Of a stretch of DNA of 64,000 nt, positions 17,297-24,849 are shown piece by piece. The position numbers and the translations under genes were made by a program. Under the pieces are notes generated by a model. The model worked only from the letters and a program-made list of their open reading frames with translations. It was not told the DNA's origin and did not search any database. Position 1 is the first letter of the stretch, and each line of letters starts with the position of its first letter. The DNA lies in NCBI RefSeq assembly GCF_020833685.1, contig NZ_JACKZY010000004.1, forward strand, positions 372,001-436,000, in the 5' to 3' direction. Origin of the DNA: Nitratireductor sp. B36 (lineage in GTDB: Bacteria; Pseudomonadota; Alphaproteobacteria; Rhizobiales; Rhizobiaceae).

Positions 17297-18238
17297 ATGC
17301 AGAAGATTAATGGGCGCTCCGAAGGCGTTTTCGTCATCTCGGTCACGCCGTTTCAAGAGAGTGGCGCGCTGGATCTGGATGGCGTCGAGAGGCTGGTGGA
17401 TTTCTATCGGTCGGCCGGTGCGTCGGGGCTCACCATCCTCGGTATGATGGGCGAGGCGCCCAAACTGTCTCAGGAAGAAAGCACTGCTTTCGCCAAACGG
17501 GTCATGAAGGCCTGCCCGGATATGCCTGTCGTGGTCGGTGTCTCCGCTCCTGGCTTCGCTGCAATGCGGGATCTCAGTGCAACTGTCATGGATGCAGGTG
17601 CTGCCGGTGTCATGATCGCGCCGCCATCGAGCCTTCGAACAGATGACCAGATCCTGAACTACTACCGACAGGCGGCGGAAGTGATCGGTGCCGAGACACC
17701 GTTTGTCGTTCAGGATTTCCCGCTCGTCACCAATGTCGTGATCTCGCCTTCGGTTCTCCTGCGTGTTTTTGCGGACAACGCAAACGCCGTGATGCTCAAG
17801 CACGAGGACTGGCCGGGTCTGTCGAAAATTTCAGCGCTGCGCGCTGCCGAAGCGGAAGGGGCGAAGCGCATCTCGATCCTGACCGGCAATGGCGGCCTCT
17901 TCCTGACTGAGGAAATGGAACGCGGCGCCGACGGCGCCATGACCGGTTTCGCCTATCCCGAAATGATGATTGGCGTCACCCGTCTGGCAAAGGCTGGCGA
18001 GCATGAGCGTGCCCGCGATCTCTTCGACGCTTACCTGCCGCTTGCACGCTATGAGCAGCAACCCGGTCTCGGTCTGGCGATCCGCAAGCATATCCTTTGC
18101 CAGCGTGGCGCAATCCGCAGCGCCCGACTCCGTCCGCCAGGACCGAAGCTTTCGCAGCAGGATCTGAGTGAAATCGAAACGCTGATTGCGCGCCAGACAA
18201 AGCGTCTGTCGATGCTCGAACTGACCGAAGGAAAGTAA
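17297..18238 (+). CDS. Dihydrodipicolinate synthase (DapA)-family aldolase/lyase
   Basis: TIM-barrel Schiff-base enzyme of 313 residues acting on a 2-oxo acid. The Schiff-base Lys is in AVMLKHEDWP near 168, and the GMMGEAPKLSQEE substrate loop is near 49. The segment equivalent to the usual YNxP motif reads VVQDFP, so the catalytic Tyr is absent. It is therefore unlikely to be true DapA and belongs to a catabolic subgroup. The C-terminal extension (about 280-313) is basic. An AGGA site precedes the ATG. Confidence 0.82.
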   Translation: MQKINGRSEGVFVISVTPFQESGALDLDGVERLVDFYRSAGASGLTILGMMGEAPKLSQEESTAFAKRVMKACPDMPVVVGVSAPGFAAMRDLSATVMDAGAAGVMIAPPSSLRTDDQILNYYRQAAEVIGAETPFVVQDFPLVTNVVISPSVLLRVFADNANAVMLKHEDWPGLSKISALRAAEAEGAKRISILTGNGGLFLTEEMERGADGAMTGFAYPEMMIGVTRLAKAGEHERARDLFDAYLPLARYEQQPGLGLAIRKHILCQRGAIRSARLRPPGPKLSQQDLSEIETLIARQTKRLSMLELTEGK

Positions 18239-18243
18239 AGCGA

Positions 18244-18987
18244 ATGGCCCGGCTTCTCTATTTGCAAAACGGCACCAGCCAGCAGTCCGTCGCCAAGCTG
18301 GACGAACGCTTCGAAGGATACGGCCTGCAGGTCGATCGCTTCTGGGCCTACCAGGGCGAGTTTCCCGAAAATCTCGACGAGTACGATGGCATATTCCTGT
18401 CCGGCAGCCCGCACGGCGCTTATGAGGATATCCCGTTCATCGCGCGTGAACACGATCTGATCCGGTCTGCGGCGGAAAAGAAAATCCCCATGCTGGGCAT
18501 CTGTTTCGGCAGCCAGATCCTGGCTTCTGCGCTGTGCGGCAAGGACCAGGTGTTCCGTCGGTCCTTCTGTGAAGTTGGCTACAAATGGCTGCCGACCTCC
18601 AAGGCCATCAAGACGGATGCGATCACCAATGAATGGGGTGACAGCGTCTACATGTATGTCTGGCACAATGACGAAGTTCGTCATGAGCATCCGGACATGA
18701 CCATCCTTGCCAGTTCGGATCTGTGCCCAAATCAGGTCTGGCGCTTTCGCGACGAAGCGATCTGGGGAATCCAGGGCCATCCGGAAATCTCGCTTGAACA
18801 ATCCCGCATCTGGTTTGAGGAAAATCGCGATCGCCTCATCAAGGATGGAGCCGATATCGGCGAGCTCAACCGCACGGCGGATGAAGCTGAAATCGCAAAA
18901 ACATCTCTGAAAAAATTCGCCGATTTCGTTCTCGATGCCGCGAACGCGCAGAGGAGACCCGGGAGTGGCCTCCTGACAACTGCTTAA
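18244..18987 (+). CDS. Class I glutamine amidotransferase-like protein
   Basis: Protein of 247 residues with the full class I triad: nucleophile Cys in GICFGSQ (near 90) and His/Glu in GIQGHPEIS (near 182). WHNDEV near 140 fits the family. It is a stand-alone domain with no synthetase partner in the operon, as in gamma-glutamyl hydrolases such as PuuD. It could hydrolyse a gamma-glutamyl or other amide intermediate. The gene lies six bases after the aldolase and before the ABC binding protein. Confidence 0.82.
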   Translation: MARLLYLQNGTSQQSVAKLDERFEGYGLQVDRFWAYQGEFPENLDEYDGIFLSGSPHGAYEDIPFIAREHDLIRSAAEKKIPMLGICFGSQILASALCGKDQVFRRSFCEVGYKWLPTSKAIKTDAITNEWGDSVYMYVWHNDEVRHEHPDMTILASSDLCPNQVWRFRDEAIWGIQGHPEISLEQSRIWFEENRDRLIKDGADIGELNRTADEAEIAKTSLKKFADFVLDAANAQRRPGSGLLTTA

Positions 18988-19006
18988 AACAAAAAGAGAG
19001 GAACAC

Positions 19007-20041
19007 ATGAAAACGATCAAGACAATGTTGCTGGCCGGCGCCTTTGCAGCCGGAGCGCTTGCCGCGCAGGCAGAGGAAATGGTTTTCGCAAGCTGGGGCG
19101 GAAGCTATCAGGAAGCCATCTCCAAGGCATGGCTACAACCGTTCTCCGAAGAGACCGGCATCGACATAATTGAAGATACGGAGCCGGAAGTCGCCCGCAT
19201 CAAGGCCATGGTTGAAACAAATTCACTGGAGTGGGACGTGGTCACCGGAGGCGGTTCCACGCTCATGCGTGGGGTGGCGTATGACCTGTTCGAGCCCATC
19301 ACGGAAGAGATGGTGGATCAGAGCCATGTCATCGAGGGCGCAAAAAATGAATATGGTGTCCCCTCCGAGATCTTCTCCACGGTAATCGGCTATTCGAAAG
19401 AAGCCTTCCCGGACGGTGGGCCACAGACTTTCGCCGATTTCTGGGATGTGGAGAAGTTCCCCGGAAAACGCGCCCTGCCTGACCGTGCTGCAACGGTTCT
19501 CGAAGCCGCGCTTCTGGCAGATGGCGTGGCCCCGACCGACATCTACAAGGTGCTGGACACGGAAGAAGGCTTCCAGCGGGCGCTCGACAAGGTTAGCTCG
19601 CTGCGTGAACACGTGGCTGTCTGGTGGTCAAGTGGTGCTCAGCCGGTTCAGGCTCTGGGGAGTGGCGAAGTGGTGATGGCGCTTGGCTGGAACGGGCGGT
19701 TCCAGGCCGGCATGGATGAAGGCCTCGACATCGAGATGTCCTGGGCAGAGTCGATCGCGCAGGTGGGATATTTCATGATCCCGCGCGGGGCGCCTAACCG
19801 CGAGCAGGCAATCAAGTTCCTCAACTACATGGTGCAGCCCGAAGCTCAGTCCCGCTTCAGCGAATATGTCGCTTACGGGCCGGTGACGGACAAGGCCTGG
19901 GAGTTCATCGATGATGAGCGCAAAGCGCGTCTTCCCTCCACGCCTGAGCGCTTGGAAAACGCCATCTTCATGGACATTGCGTGGTGGGCCGACAATGCGA
20001 CGTCGGCGTCAGAAAAATACACGCAAATGCTGCAGAAGTAG
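19007..20041 (+). CDS. ABC substrate-binding protein (PotD/extracellular type)
   Basis: Periplasmic binding protein of 344 residues with a signal peptide (first about 22 residues, ending LAAQAEE). It has the FASWGGSYQEAISKAW opening of the spermidine/putrescine-type group and a typical late AIKFLNYMVQPEAQ region. An AGAGAGGAA site precedes the ATG. A terminator-like hairpin directly follows its stop and may raise its expression over the downstream permease genes. Confidence 0.9.
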   Translation: MKTIKTMLLAGAFAAGALAAQAEEMVFASWGGSYQEAISKAWLQPFSEETGIDIIEDTEPEVARIKAMVETNSLEWDVVTGGGSTLMRGVAYDLFEPITEEMVDQSHVIEGAKNEYGVPSEIFSTVIGYSKEAFPDGGPQTFADFWDVEKFPGKRALPDRAATVLEAALLADGVAPTDIYKVLDTEEGFQRALDKVSSLREHVAVWWSSGAQPVQALGSGEVVMALGWNGRFQAGMDEGLDIEMSWAESIAQVGYFMIPRGAPNREQAIKFLNYMVQPEAQSRFSEYVAYGPVTDKAWEFIDDERKARLPSTPERLENAIFMDIAWWADNATSASEKYTQMLQK

Positions 20042-20051
20042 CAGCTGCCTT

Positions 20052-20078
20052 CGGGGGGCTTATGCCCCCCGGTCTTTT
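20052..20078 (+). terminator. Intrinsic terminator/attenuator after the binding-protein gene
   Basis: CGGGGGGC (20052-20059) and GCCCCCCG (20064-20071) form a perfect 8-bp stem with the loop TTAT, followed by GTCTTTTC. This looks like a partial rho-independent terminator inside the operon. Such sites commonly leave binding-protein mRNA in excess over permease mRNA. Confidence 0.7.
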
Positions 20079-20109
20079 CAATCTAAACGTATCCGAAGAA
20101 GGGCATCGC

Positions 20110-21240
20110 ATGGCGATCGATTCCTATTGGTTCGCACGTGAGGAATACACGCAGCGTCTGGAACGGGTTCAGGCCGAACTTAAAAAGAGAAACCTCGATG
20201 GAATGCTGGCTTTCCTGCCGGAGACCGTCACATATCTGACCGGGTTCTTCACGCGCGGCTATGGTTCCTTTCAGTTCGCGATCATTCCGGCATCCGGCAA
20301 TCCCACACTGATCTGCCGGGATGTCGAGGAATACTATCTCGACGCGACATGCATCTTTCCCGACCGCGTCATGTGGACCGATAGCGACGACAAGAACGCT
20401 CTATCTGTAGAAGCTGTTTCATCGCGTATCGGCACAGCCCCCCGATTGGGCATCGAAATGGCTGCCTGGCCGCTTTCGGTGAAGCGTTTCGAAGGCATCA
20501 AGGCGGGTCTGCCCGGTGCAGAATGGATCGATTGTTCCGACATCGTCAGCCGGATGAGACTGATCAAGTCGCCGGCGGAAGTCGCCTATCAGCGCAAGGC
20601 TGCCGAAGCGGCCGAGGCTGGCATGGCTGCCGCCATCGAAACCGCGAAGGAAGGCAATAGCGAACGCGAGATGGCTGCCGCTATCTGTGCGGCGATGGTG
20701 CGCGGCGGCAGCGATTTGCCGGGCCCGGGCGTGCTGTCCTCGGGCGAGCGCGCATTCCACCTTCATGGAGGTTACACTGACAGGGTGTTGTCGCGGGGCG
20801 ATATCGTTCAGGTCGAAACCACACCCAACAGCCATCACTATCACGCGCGCTTCATGCGCCCCATTCGGGTCAGCGAAGCGAGCGACGAGGATCATCGCGT
20901 TGTTGAAACCCTGATTGAAATTCAGGACCGCGCATTGTCGGAAGTTCGTCCGGGCGTGGCCGCCACTGTGCCGGATGCGATTTATCGCGAAGGGGTCCTT
21001 GGTGCCGGCTTGCGTGAAACCTACACCAACAAGACCTTCTACTCGGTCGGGCTTCTCTTGCAGCCCAATGGCGGCGAGCCGCTTGAGGCAGAGCCAAAGG
21101 CCACATGGACCTTCCAGCCGGGGATGACCTTCCACACTTATGTGCTGGCAAGGGGCTTCGGAATGTCCGAGACGATCCACATCACCGAGGACGGATATGA
21201 GCGCCTCACCAACTTCCCCCGTCAGCTTTTTGTCAGCTGA
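20110..21240 (+). CDS. M24-family (creatinase/aminopeptidase P fold) protein lacking metal ligands
   Basis: About 376 residues with a creatinase N-terminal domain (about 15-140) and a pita-bread M24 domain (about 150-376). At the usual first Asp-Asp metal ligands it reads VETTPNSHHYHARFMRPIR, with no Asp at either place. The GHG-type His site reads FYSVGLLLQPNGGE. The first of the two C-terminal Glu ligands is replaced in TFHTYVLARGFG, while Glu in SETIHITEDG is kept. Creatinase is a metal-free relative with similar losses, so this is probably a creatinase-like C-N hydrolase. The start at 20110 (MAIDSYW) follows the hairpin. Confidence 0.8.
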   Translation: MAIDSYWFAREEYTQRLERVQAELKKRNLDGMLAFLPETVTYLTGFFTRGYGSFQFAIIPASGNPTLICRDVEEYYLDATCIFPDRVMWTDSDDKNALSVEAVSSRIGTAPRLGIEMAAWPLSVKRFEGIKAGLPGAEWIDCSDIVSRMRLIKSPAEVAYQRKAAEAAEAGMAAAIETAKEGNSEREMAAAICAAMVRGGSDLPGPGVLSSGERAFHLHGGYTDRVLSRGDIVQVETTPNSHHYHARFMRPIRVSEASDEDHRVVETLIEIQDRALSEVRPGVAATVPDAIYREGVLGAGLRETYTNKTFYSVGLLLQPNGGEPLEAEPKATWTFQPGMTFHTYVLARGFGMSETIHITEDGYERLTNFPRQLFVS

Positions 21241-21254
21241 CGGGAGGCGATAGC

Positions 21255-22940
21255 GTGTCGGAGAAAGCGCCGATGAAAATCACGTCAAACAAGCGCCCGG
21301 TCTTCTGGGCCTGGATTGCGGTCGCACCCCTGTTGGTCTTCCTGGGGGTCCTGTTCTTCTTTCCGGTGCTTTCTCTGCTCGGTATCAGTTTTGGTGAGGA
21401 CCAGCTGACTTTCGAGCACTATCTGCGGATCGGCGAGGTGCCCATTTATCGCAGGGTGCTGCTCAATACATTCGTGATCTCCGCGCTCGTCACGCTGCTT
21501 TGTGTGATCGTGAGCTATCCTGTGGCTTACCTTCTTGCAACGGTCAGCCCGAAGGTTCGCAAGATCCTGTTCATCGTGGTGCTGTTGCCGTTCTGGACGA
21601 GTGCACTGGTGCGCACGACGGCGTGGATCATCCTCCTGCAGCGCAAGGGGGTTCTGAACGACCTCCTGACGGGTGCCGGTCTGATCGATGAGCCCATCGC
21701 ATTCGTCTACAATCTCTCAGGCGTGCTGATCGGCATGACACATGTGTTGATGCCCTTTGTTGTGCTGCCGCTTTTTGCCGCCTTCATCAACATCGACCGC
21801 ACCCTGATCGAGGCCGCCGAGGGGCTCGGTGCGGGGCCTTACAGCATCGGGCGCCGGGTGATCATGCCGCTCACCGCACCGGGCGTCATCGCCGGTGCAA
21901 CCATCGTGTTCCTGAATTCCATTGGGTACTACATCACCCCGGCTCTGATGGGTGGGCCTGGCCAAACCATGATCGCGATGCTCATCGCCGACAACATCAA
22001 CCGCGATCTCAACTGGAGTCTGGCGGCTGCGCTCTCCGTAGTGCTCCTCTTGTGCACCGTTGCGATCTTTGTTGTGTTCCAGCGCGTGTTCGGGCTGGAA
22101 CGTCTGCTAACGGGCAGTGCGTCTCGCGGTTCGACCGCAAAATTCTCCATTGGCAACAATGGGCGCACGGGCGGAGGGTGGCTCACCTTTGCGTGTGGTG
22201 TGGCCGTTCTCATCTTCCTGATTGCGCCCATCCTGATCGTGTTTCCAATGAGCCTTGGTTCCTCGCCCTTCCTAAGCTTCCCGCCAGAAAGCTACAGTTT
22301 GCGGTGGTTTCACAACCTCTTTGAAGAAGCCAAGTGGATGAGGGGTGTCTTCAATTCACTGCAGGCCGCCGCCGTGGCCGTCAGCTTCTCGGTCGTGCTG
22401 GGAACGCTCGCCGCGATCGGCACCATGCGTCTGGGCAGGCGCATGCGCCCCTGGCTGGAAACGGTCTTCATCCTGCCCATGGTCATTCCGGTGATCATCC
22501 TGTCGGTCGGCCTTTTCTACATGCTGGCGCCACTCGGTGTGATCGGAAATCCGGCAACGCTGGGGTTGGCACACAGTGTTCTGGCGGTGCCCTATGTATT
22601 CATCACCGTCCGCGCTTCGCTTGTTGGCTTCGATCGCAATCTGGAACTTGCGGCTCTCAATCTCGGCGCAAGCTGGCCGGTCATGTTTCGCCGCATCATG
22701 CTCCCGGCGATCATGCCGGGTGTGGCAGCCGGGGCGGTGTTCGCTTTCATTCAGTCGTTCGATGATGTCGTTCTTGCGCTGTTTCTCACCAACATTCGCT
22801 CTCGCACACTGCCGCGTGTGATGTTTGAGGGCATGGTCCATGAGATCGATCCGACCATCATCGCTGCCTCGGCCATGATCATCATGCTCACGCTGACATT
22901 GCTGGCCATCAACCTCATTCTTTCGCGGAGACAGTCCTAA
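21255..22940 (+). CDS. Fused ABC transporter permease (two BPD_transp_1 domains)
   Basis: Inner-membrane protein of 561 residues in which PotB-like (about 15-290) and PotC-like (about 310-560) permease domains are joined in one chain. Each half carries its own coupling motif (EAAEGLGAGPYSIGRRVIMP; LAALNLGASWPVMFRRIMLP). The GTG start at 21255 has GGGAGG seven bases upstream. It completes the importer with the binding protein at 19007 and the ATPase at 22940. Confidence 0.9.
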   Translation: MSEKAPMKITSNKRPVFWAWIAVAPLLVFLGVLFFFPVLSLLGISFGEDQLTFEHYLRIGEVPIYRRVLLNTFVISALVTLLCVIVSYPVAYLLATVSPKVRKILFIVVLLPFWTSALVRTTAWIILLQRKGVLNDLLTGAGLIDEPIAFVYNLSGVLIGMTHVLMPFVVLPLFAAFINIDRTLIEAAEGLGAGPYSIGRRVIMPLTAPGVIAGATIVFLNSIGYYITPALMGGPGQTMIAMLIADNINRDLNWSLAAALSVVLLLCTVAIFVVFQRVFGLERLLTGSASRGSTAKFSIGNNGRTGGGWLTFACGVAVLIFLIAPILIVFPMSLGSSPFLSFPPESYSLRWFHNLFEEAKWMRGVFNSLQAAAVAVSFSVVLGTLAAIGTMRLGRRMRPWLETVFILPMVIPVIILSVGLFYMLAPLGVIGNPATLGLAHSVLAVPYVFITVRASLVGFDRNLELAALNLGASWPVMFRRIMLPAIMPGVAAGAVFAFIQSFDDVVLALFLTNIRSRTLPRVMFEGMVHEIDPTIIAASAMIIMLTLTLLAINLILSRRQS

Positions 22941-23962
22941 TGGAGAATTCGTCATCGGCGCGCTACGGCCTGCAGGGAAGACCTGTCACAATCACAGGCC
23001 TCAACAAAAGCTATGGAAATTTGAGGGTTCTGCACGATATTCATCTCGACATTGCAGCGGGCGAATTCTGCACACTTCTTGGTGCATCGGGTTCGGGCAA
23101 GACGACGATGCTCAAGGTGCTTGCCGGCTTCGAACCCTTCGATGAAGGGCGGCTTGAGGTCGGTGGCCGCGACATCAGCAACGTCCCGGTTTCCAAGCGC
23201 AATATCGGCATGGTGTTCCAGAACTATGCCCTCTTTCCACATATGAGCGTCCGCGAGAACGTTTCTTTCGGCCTCGACATGCGCAAGGTTCCCGGCGAAG
23301 AACGACGCAAGCGTGTCGACGAAGTACTTGAGCTCGTCAGTTTGCAGGATTTCGCCGACCGGCTTCCCGGTTCGCTGTCAGGCGGTCAACAGCAGCGTGT
23401 TGCTCTGGCGCGGGCTCTGGTCATTCGTCCCGACATTCTTCTCATGGATGAGCCGCTGGGCGCGCTCGACAAAAATCTCAGGCAGTCGATTCAGTTGCAG
23501 TTGAAGCAGTTGCATCGTGAACTCGGCGTTACGATCGTCTACGTTACTCATGATCAGGAAGAGGCACTGCACCTGTCCGACAACATCGTCATCATGGACG
23601 AGGGGCGGATCAAACAATCAGGCCCGGTGCGTGAGCTCTACTTCAAACCGAACAGCAGTTTTGTCGCGTGCTTTCTGGGCGAGTGCAATTTGCTGAAGGA
23701 CACAAACGGCAGAGAGTTCGGCATTCGTCCTGAGGATATCCGGCTCCGAGCGCAGGGCGAAAAGGCAGCGCATCTGGTCAACGCGAATGTGGAGACCGTT
23801 GTTTTCACGGGCGCTGCCAGCAAGATCATCGCGCGGGCCAACGACACGGTGATTTCCGCCAATGTCGCAAACTCAGCCGCAGTCGAAGGGCTGGAGCGCG
23901 GCGCGCCGGTGGAGTTTGCGTTCGACGAGGAGCGCGTCCTCCGTTTCGGCACCGCGACTTAG
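22940..23962 (+). CDS. ABC transporter ATPase (PotA-like)
   Basis: ATPase of 340 residues with Walker A GASGSGKTT, signature LSGGQQQRVALARA, Walker B LLMDEPLGALD and switch His in VYVTHDQEEA. The C-terminal TOBE region (about 255-335) is shorter than in classical PotA. Its start codon shares a base with the permease stop region (TAATGG), so the genes are coupled. Confidence 0.92.
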   Translation: MENSSSARYGLQGRPVTITGLNKSYGNLRVLHDIHLDIAAGEFCTLLGASGSGKTTMLKVLAGFEPFDEGRLEVGGRDISNVPVSKRNIGMVFQNYALFPHMSVRENVSFGLDMRKVPGEERRKRVDEVLELVSLQDFADRLPGSLSGGQQQRVALARALVIRPDILLMDEPLGALDKNLRQSIQLQLKQLHRELGVTIVYVTHDQEEALHLSDNIVIMDEGRIKQSGPVRELYFKPNSSFVACFLGECNLLKDTNGREFGIRPEDIRLRAQGEKAAHLVNANVETVVFTGAASKIIARANDTVISANVANSAAVEGLERGAPVEFAFDEERVLRFGTAT

Positions 23963-23991
23963 TTTCAACCGTCAGAAATAGGTTTGACAGA

Positions 23992-24780
23992 ATGGATTTG
24001 AAGATCAAGGGCAGGAAGGCACTGGTTCTCGGTGCTTCCCGCGGGTTGGGGCTTGGCATTGCCAATGGGTTGGCAGCCGAAGGCGTGGACGTCATGCTGT
24101 GTGGGCGCAGCGCAGACCTCCTGCAAAGCAATGCTGCCGAGATAGAAGCCAACCACGGCGTCGCAGCGCATCACCTTTCTGCCGATCTGGCAGATGGCCA
24201 GTTTGCCAAGCGGGTGGCGGAGCACGCGGGTGCGCAGATGGGTCGCGTCGACATTCTGGTAAACAATACGGGCGGTCCGGCACCGGGCAAGGTGACGGAC
24301 ATGACCGTAGATGATCTTGCCCGACAGGCGCGGATGATGATCTTCGGCATTATCGAACTGACTAACCTGCTTCTTCCCTCGATGCGGGAGAATGGTTGGG
24401 GACGCATCCTCACCGTCGCTTCGTCTGGCGTCGTGCAGCCTATTCCTAATCTCGCCATGTCGAACACGCTTCGCTCGGCGCTCGTCGGCTGGAACAAATC
24501 CCTCTCAAACGAGATCGCGCCCGATGGCGTGACGTGCAATCTGATTGTGCCCGGCCGCATTCACACGTCGCGCGTCGACCAGCTCGATGAAGCCGCCGCC
24601 AAACGCACCGGAAAGGCACTGGATGAGGTGCGCGCGGGCTCAAGGGCAGCGATCCCTACTGGCCGCTATGGCCACGTCGAGGAATTCGCTGACATGGCCA
24701 CCTTCCTTTGCAGCGACAGGGCGGGCTATACGACCGGCTCCATCGTCAGATGTGATGGTGGGGCAATCAAGGGCGTGTGA
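23992..24780 (+). CDS. Atypical short-chain dehydrogenase/reductase (SDR)
   Basis: Rossmann-fold protein of 262 residues with the NAD(P) motif GASRGLGLGIA and the NNTGGP structural motif. The catalytic Ser is kept (VASSGV), but the YxxxK motif is replaced by SNTLR, with Ser and Arg at the Tyr and Lys positions. This substitution marks a recognised divergent SDR subgroup of uncertain chemistry. It is the last gene of the operon; the next gene is convergent. Confidence 0.82.
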   Translation: MDLKIKGRKALVLGASRGLGLGIANGLAAEGVDVMLCGRSADLLQSNAAEIEANHGVAAHHLSADLADGQFAKRVAEHAGAQMGRVDILVNNTGGPAPGKVTDMTVDDLARQARMMIFGIIELTNLLLPSMRENGWGRILTVASSGVVQPIPNLAMSNTLRSALVGWNKSLSNEIAPDGVTCNLIVPGRIHTSRVDQLDEAAAKRTGKALDEVRAGSRAAIPTGRYGHVEEFADMATFLCSDRAGYTTGSIVRCDGGAIKGV

Positions 24781-24849
24781 ACGGAAGGGTCCGGGGATCG
24801 GCCTGAAGGACCAGCCGATCTCCGAAAGAGCATGTGGTGGGTAAGGCGG

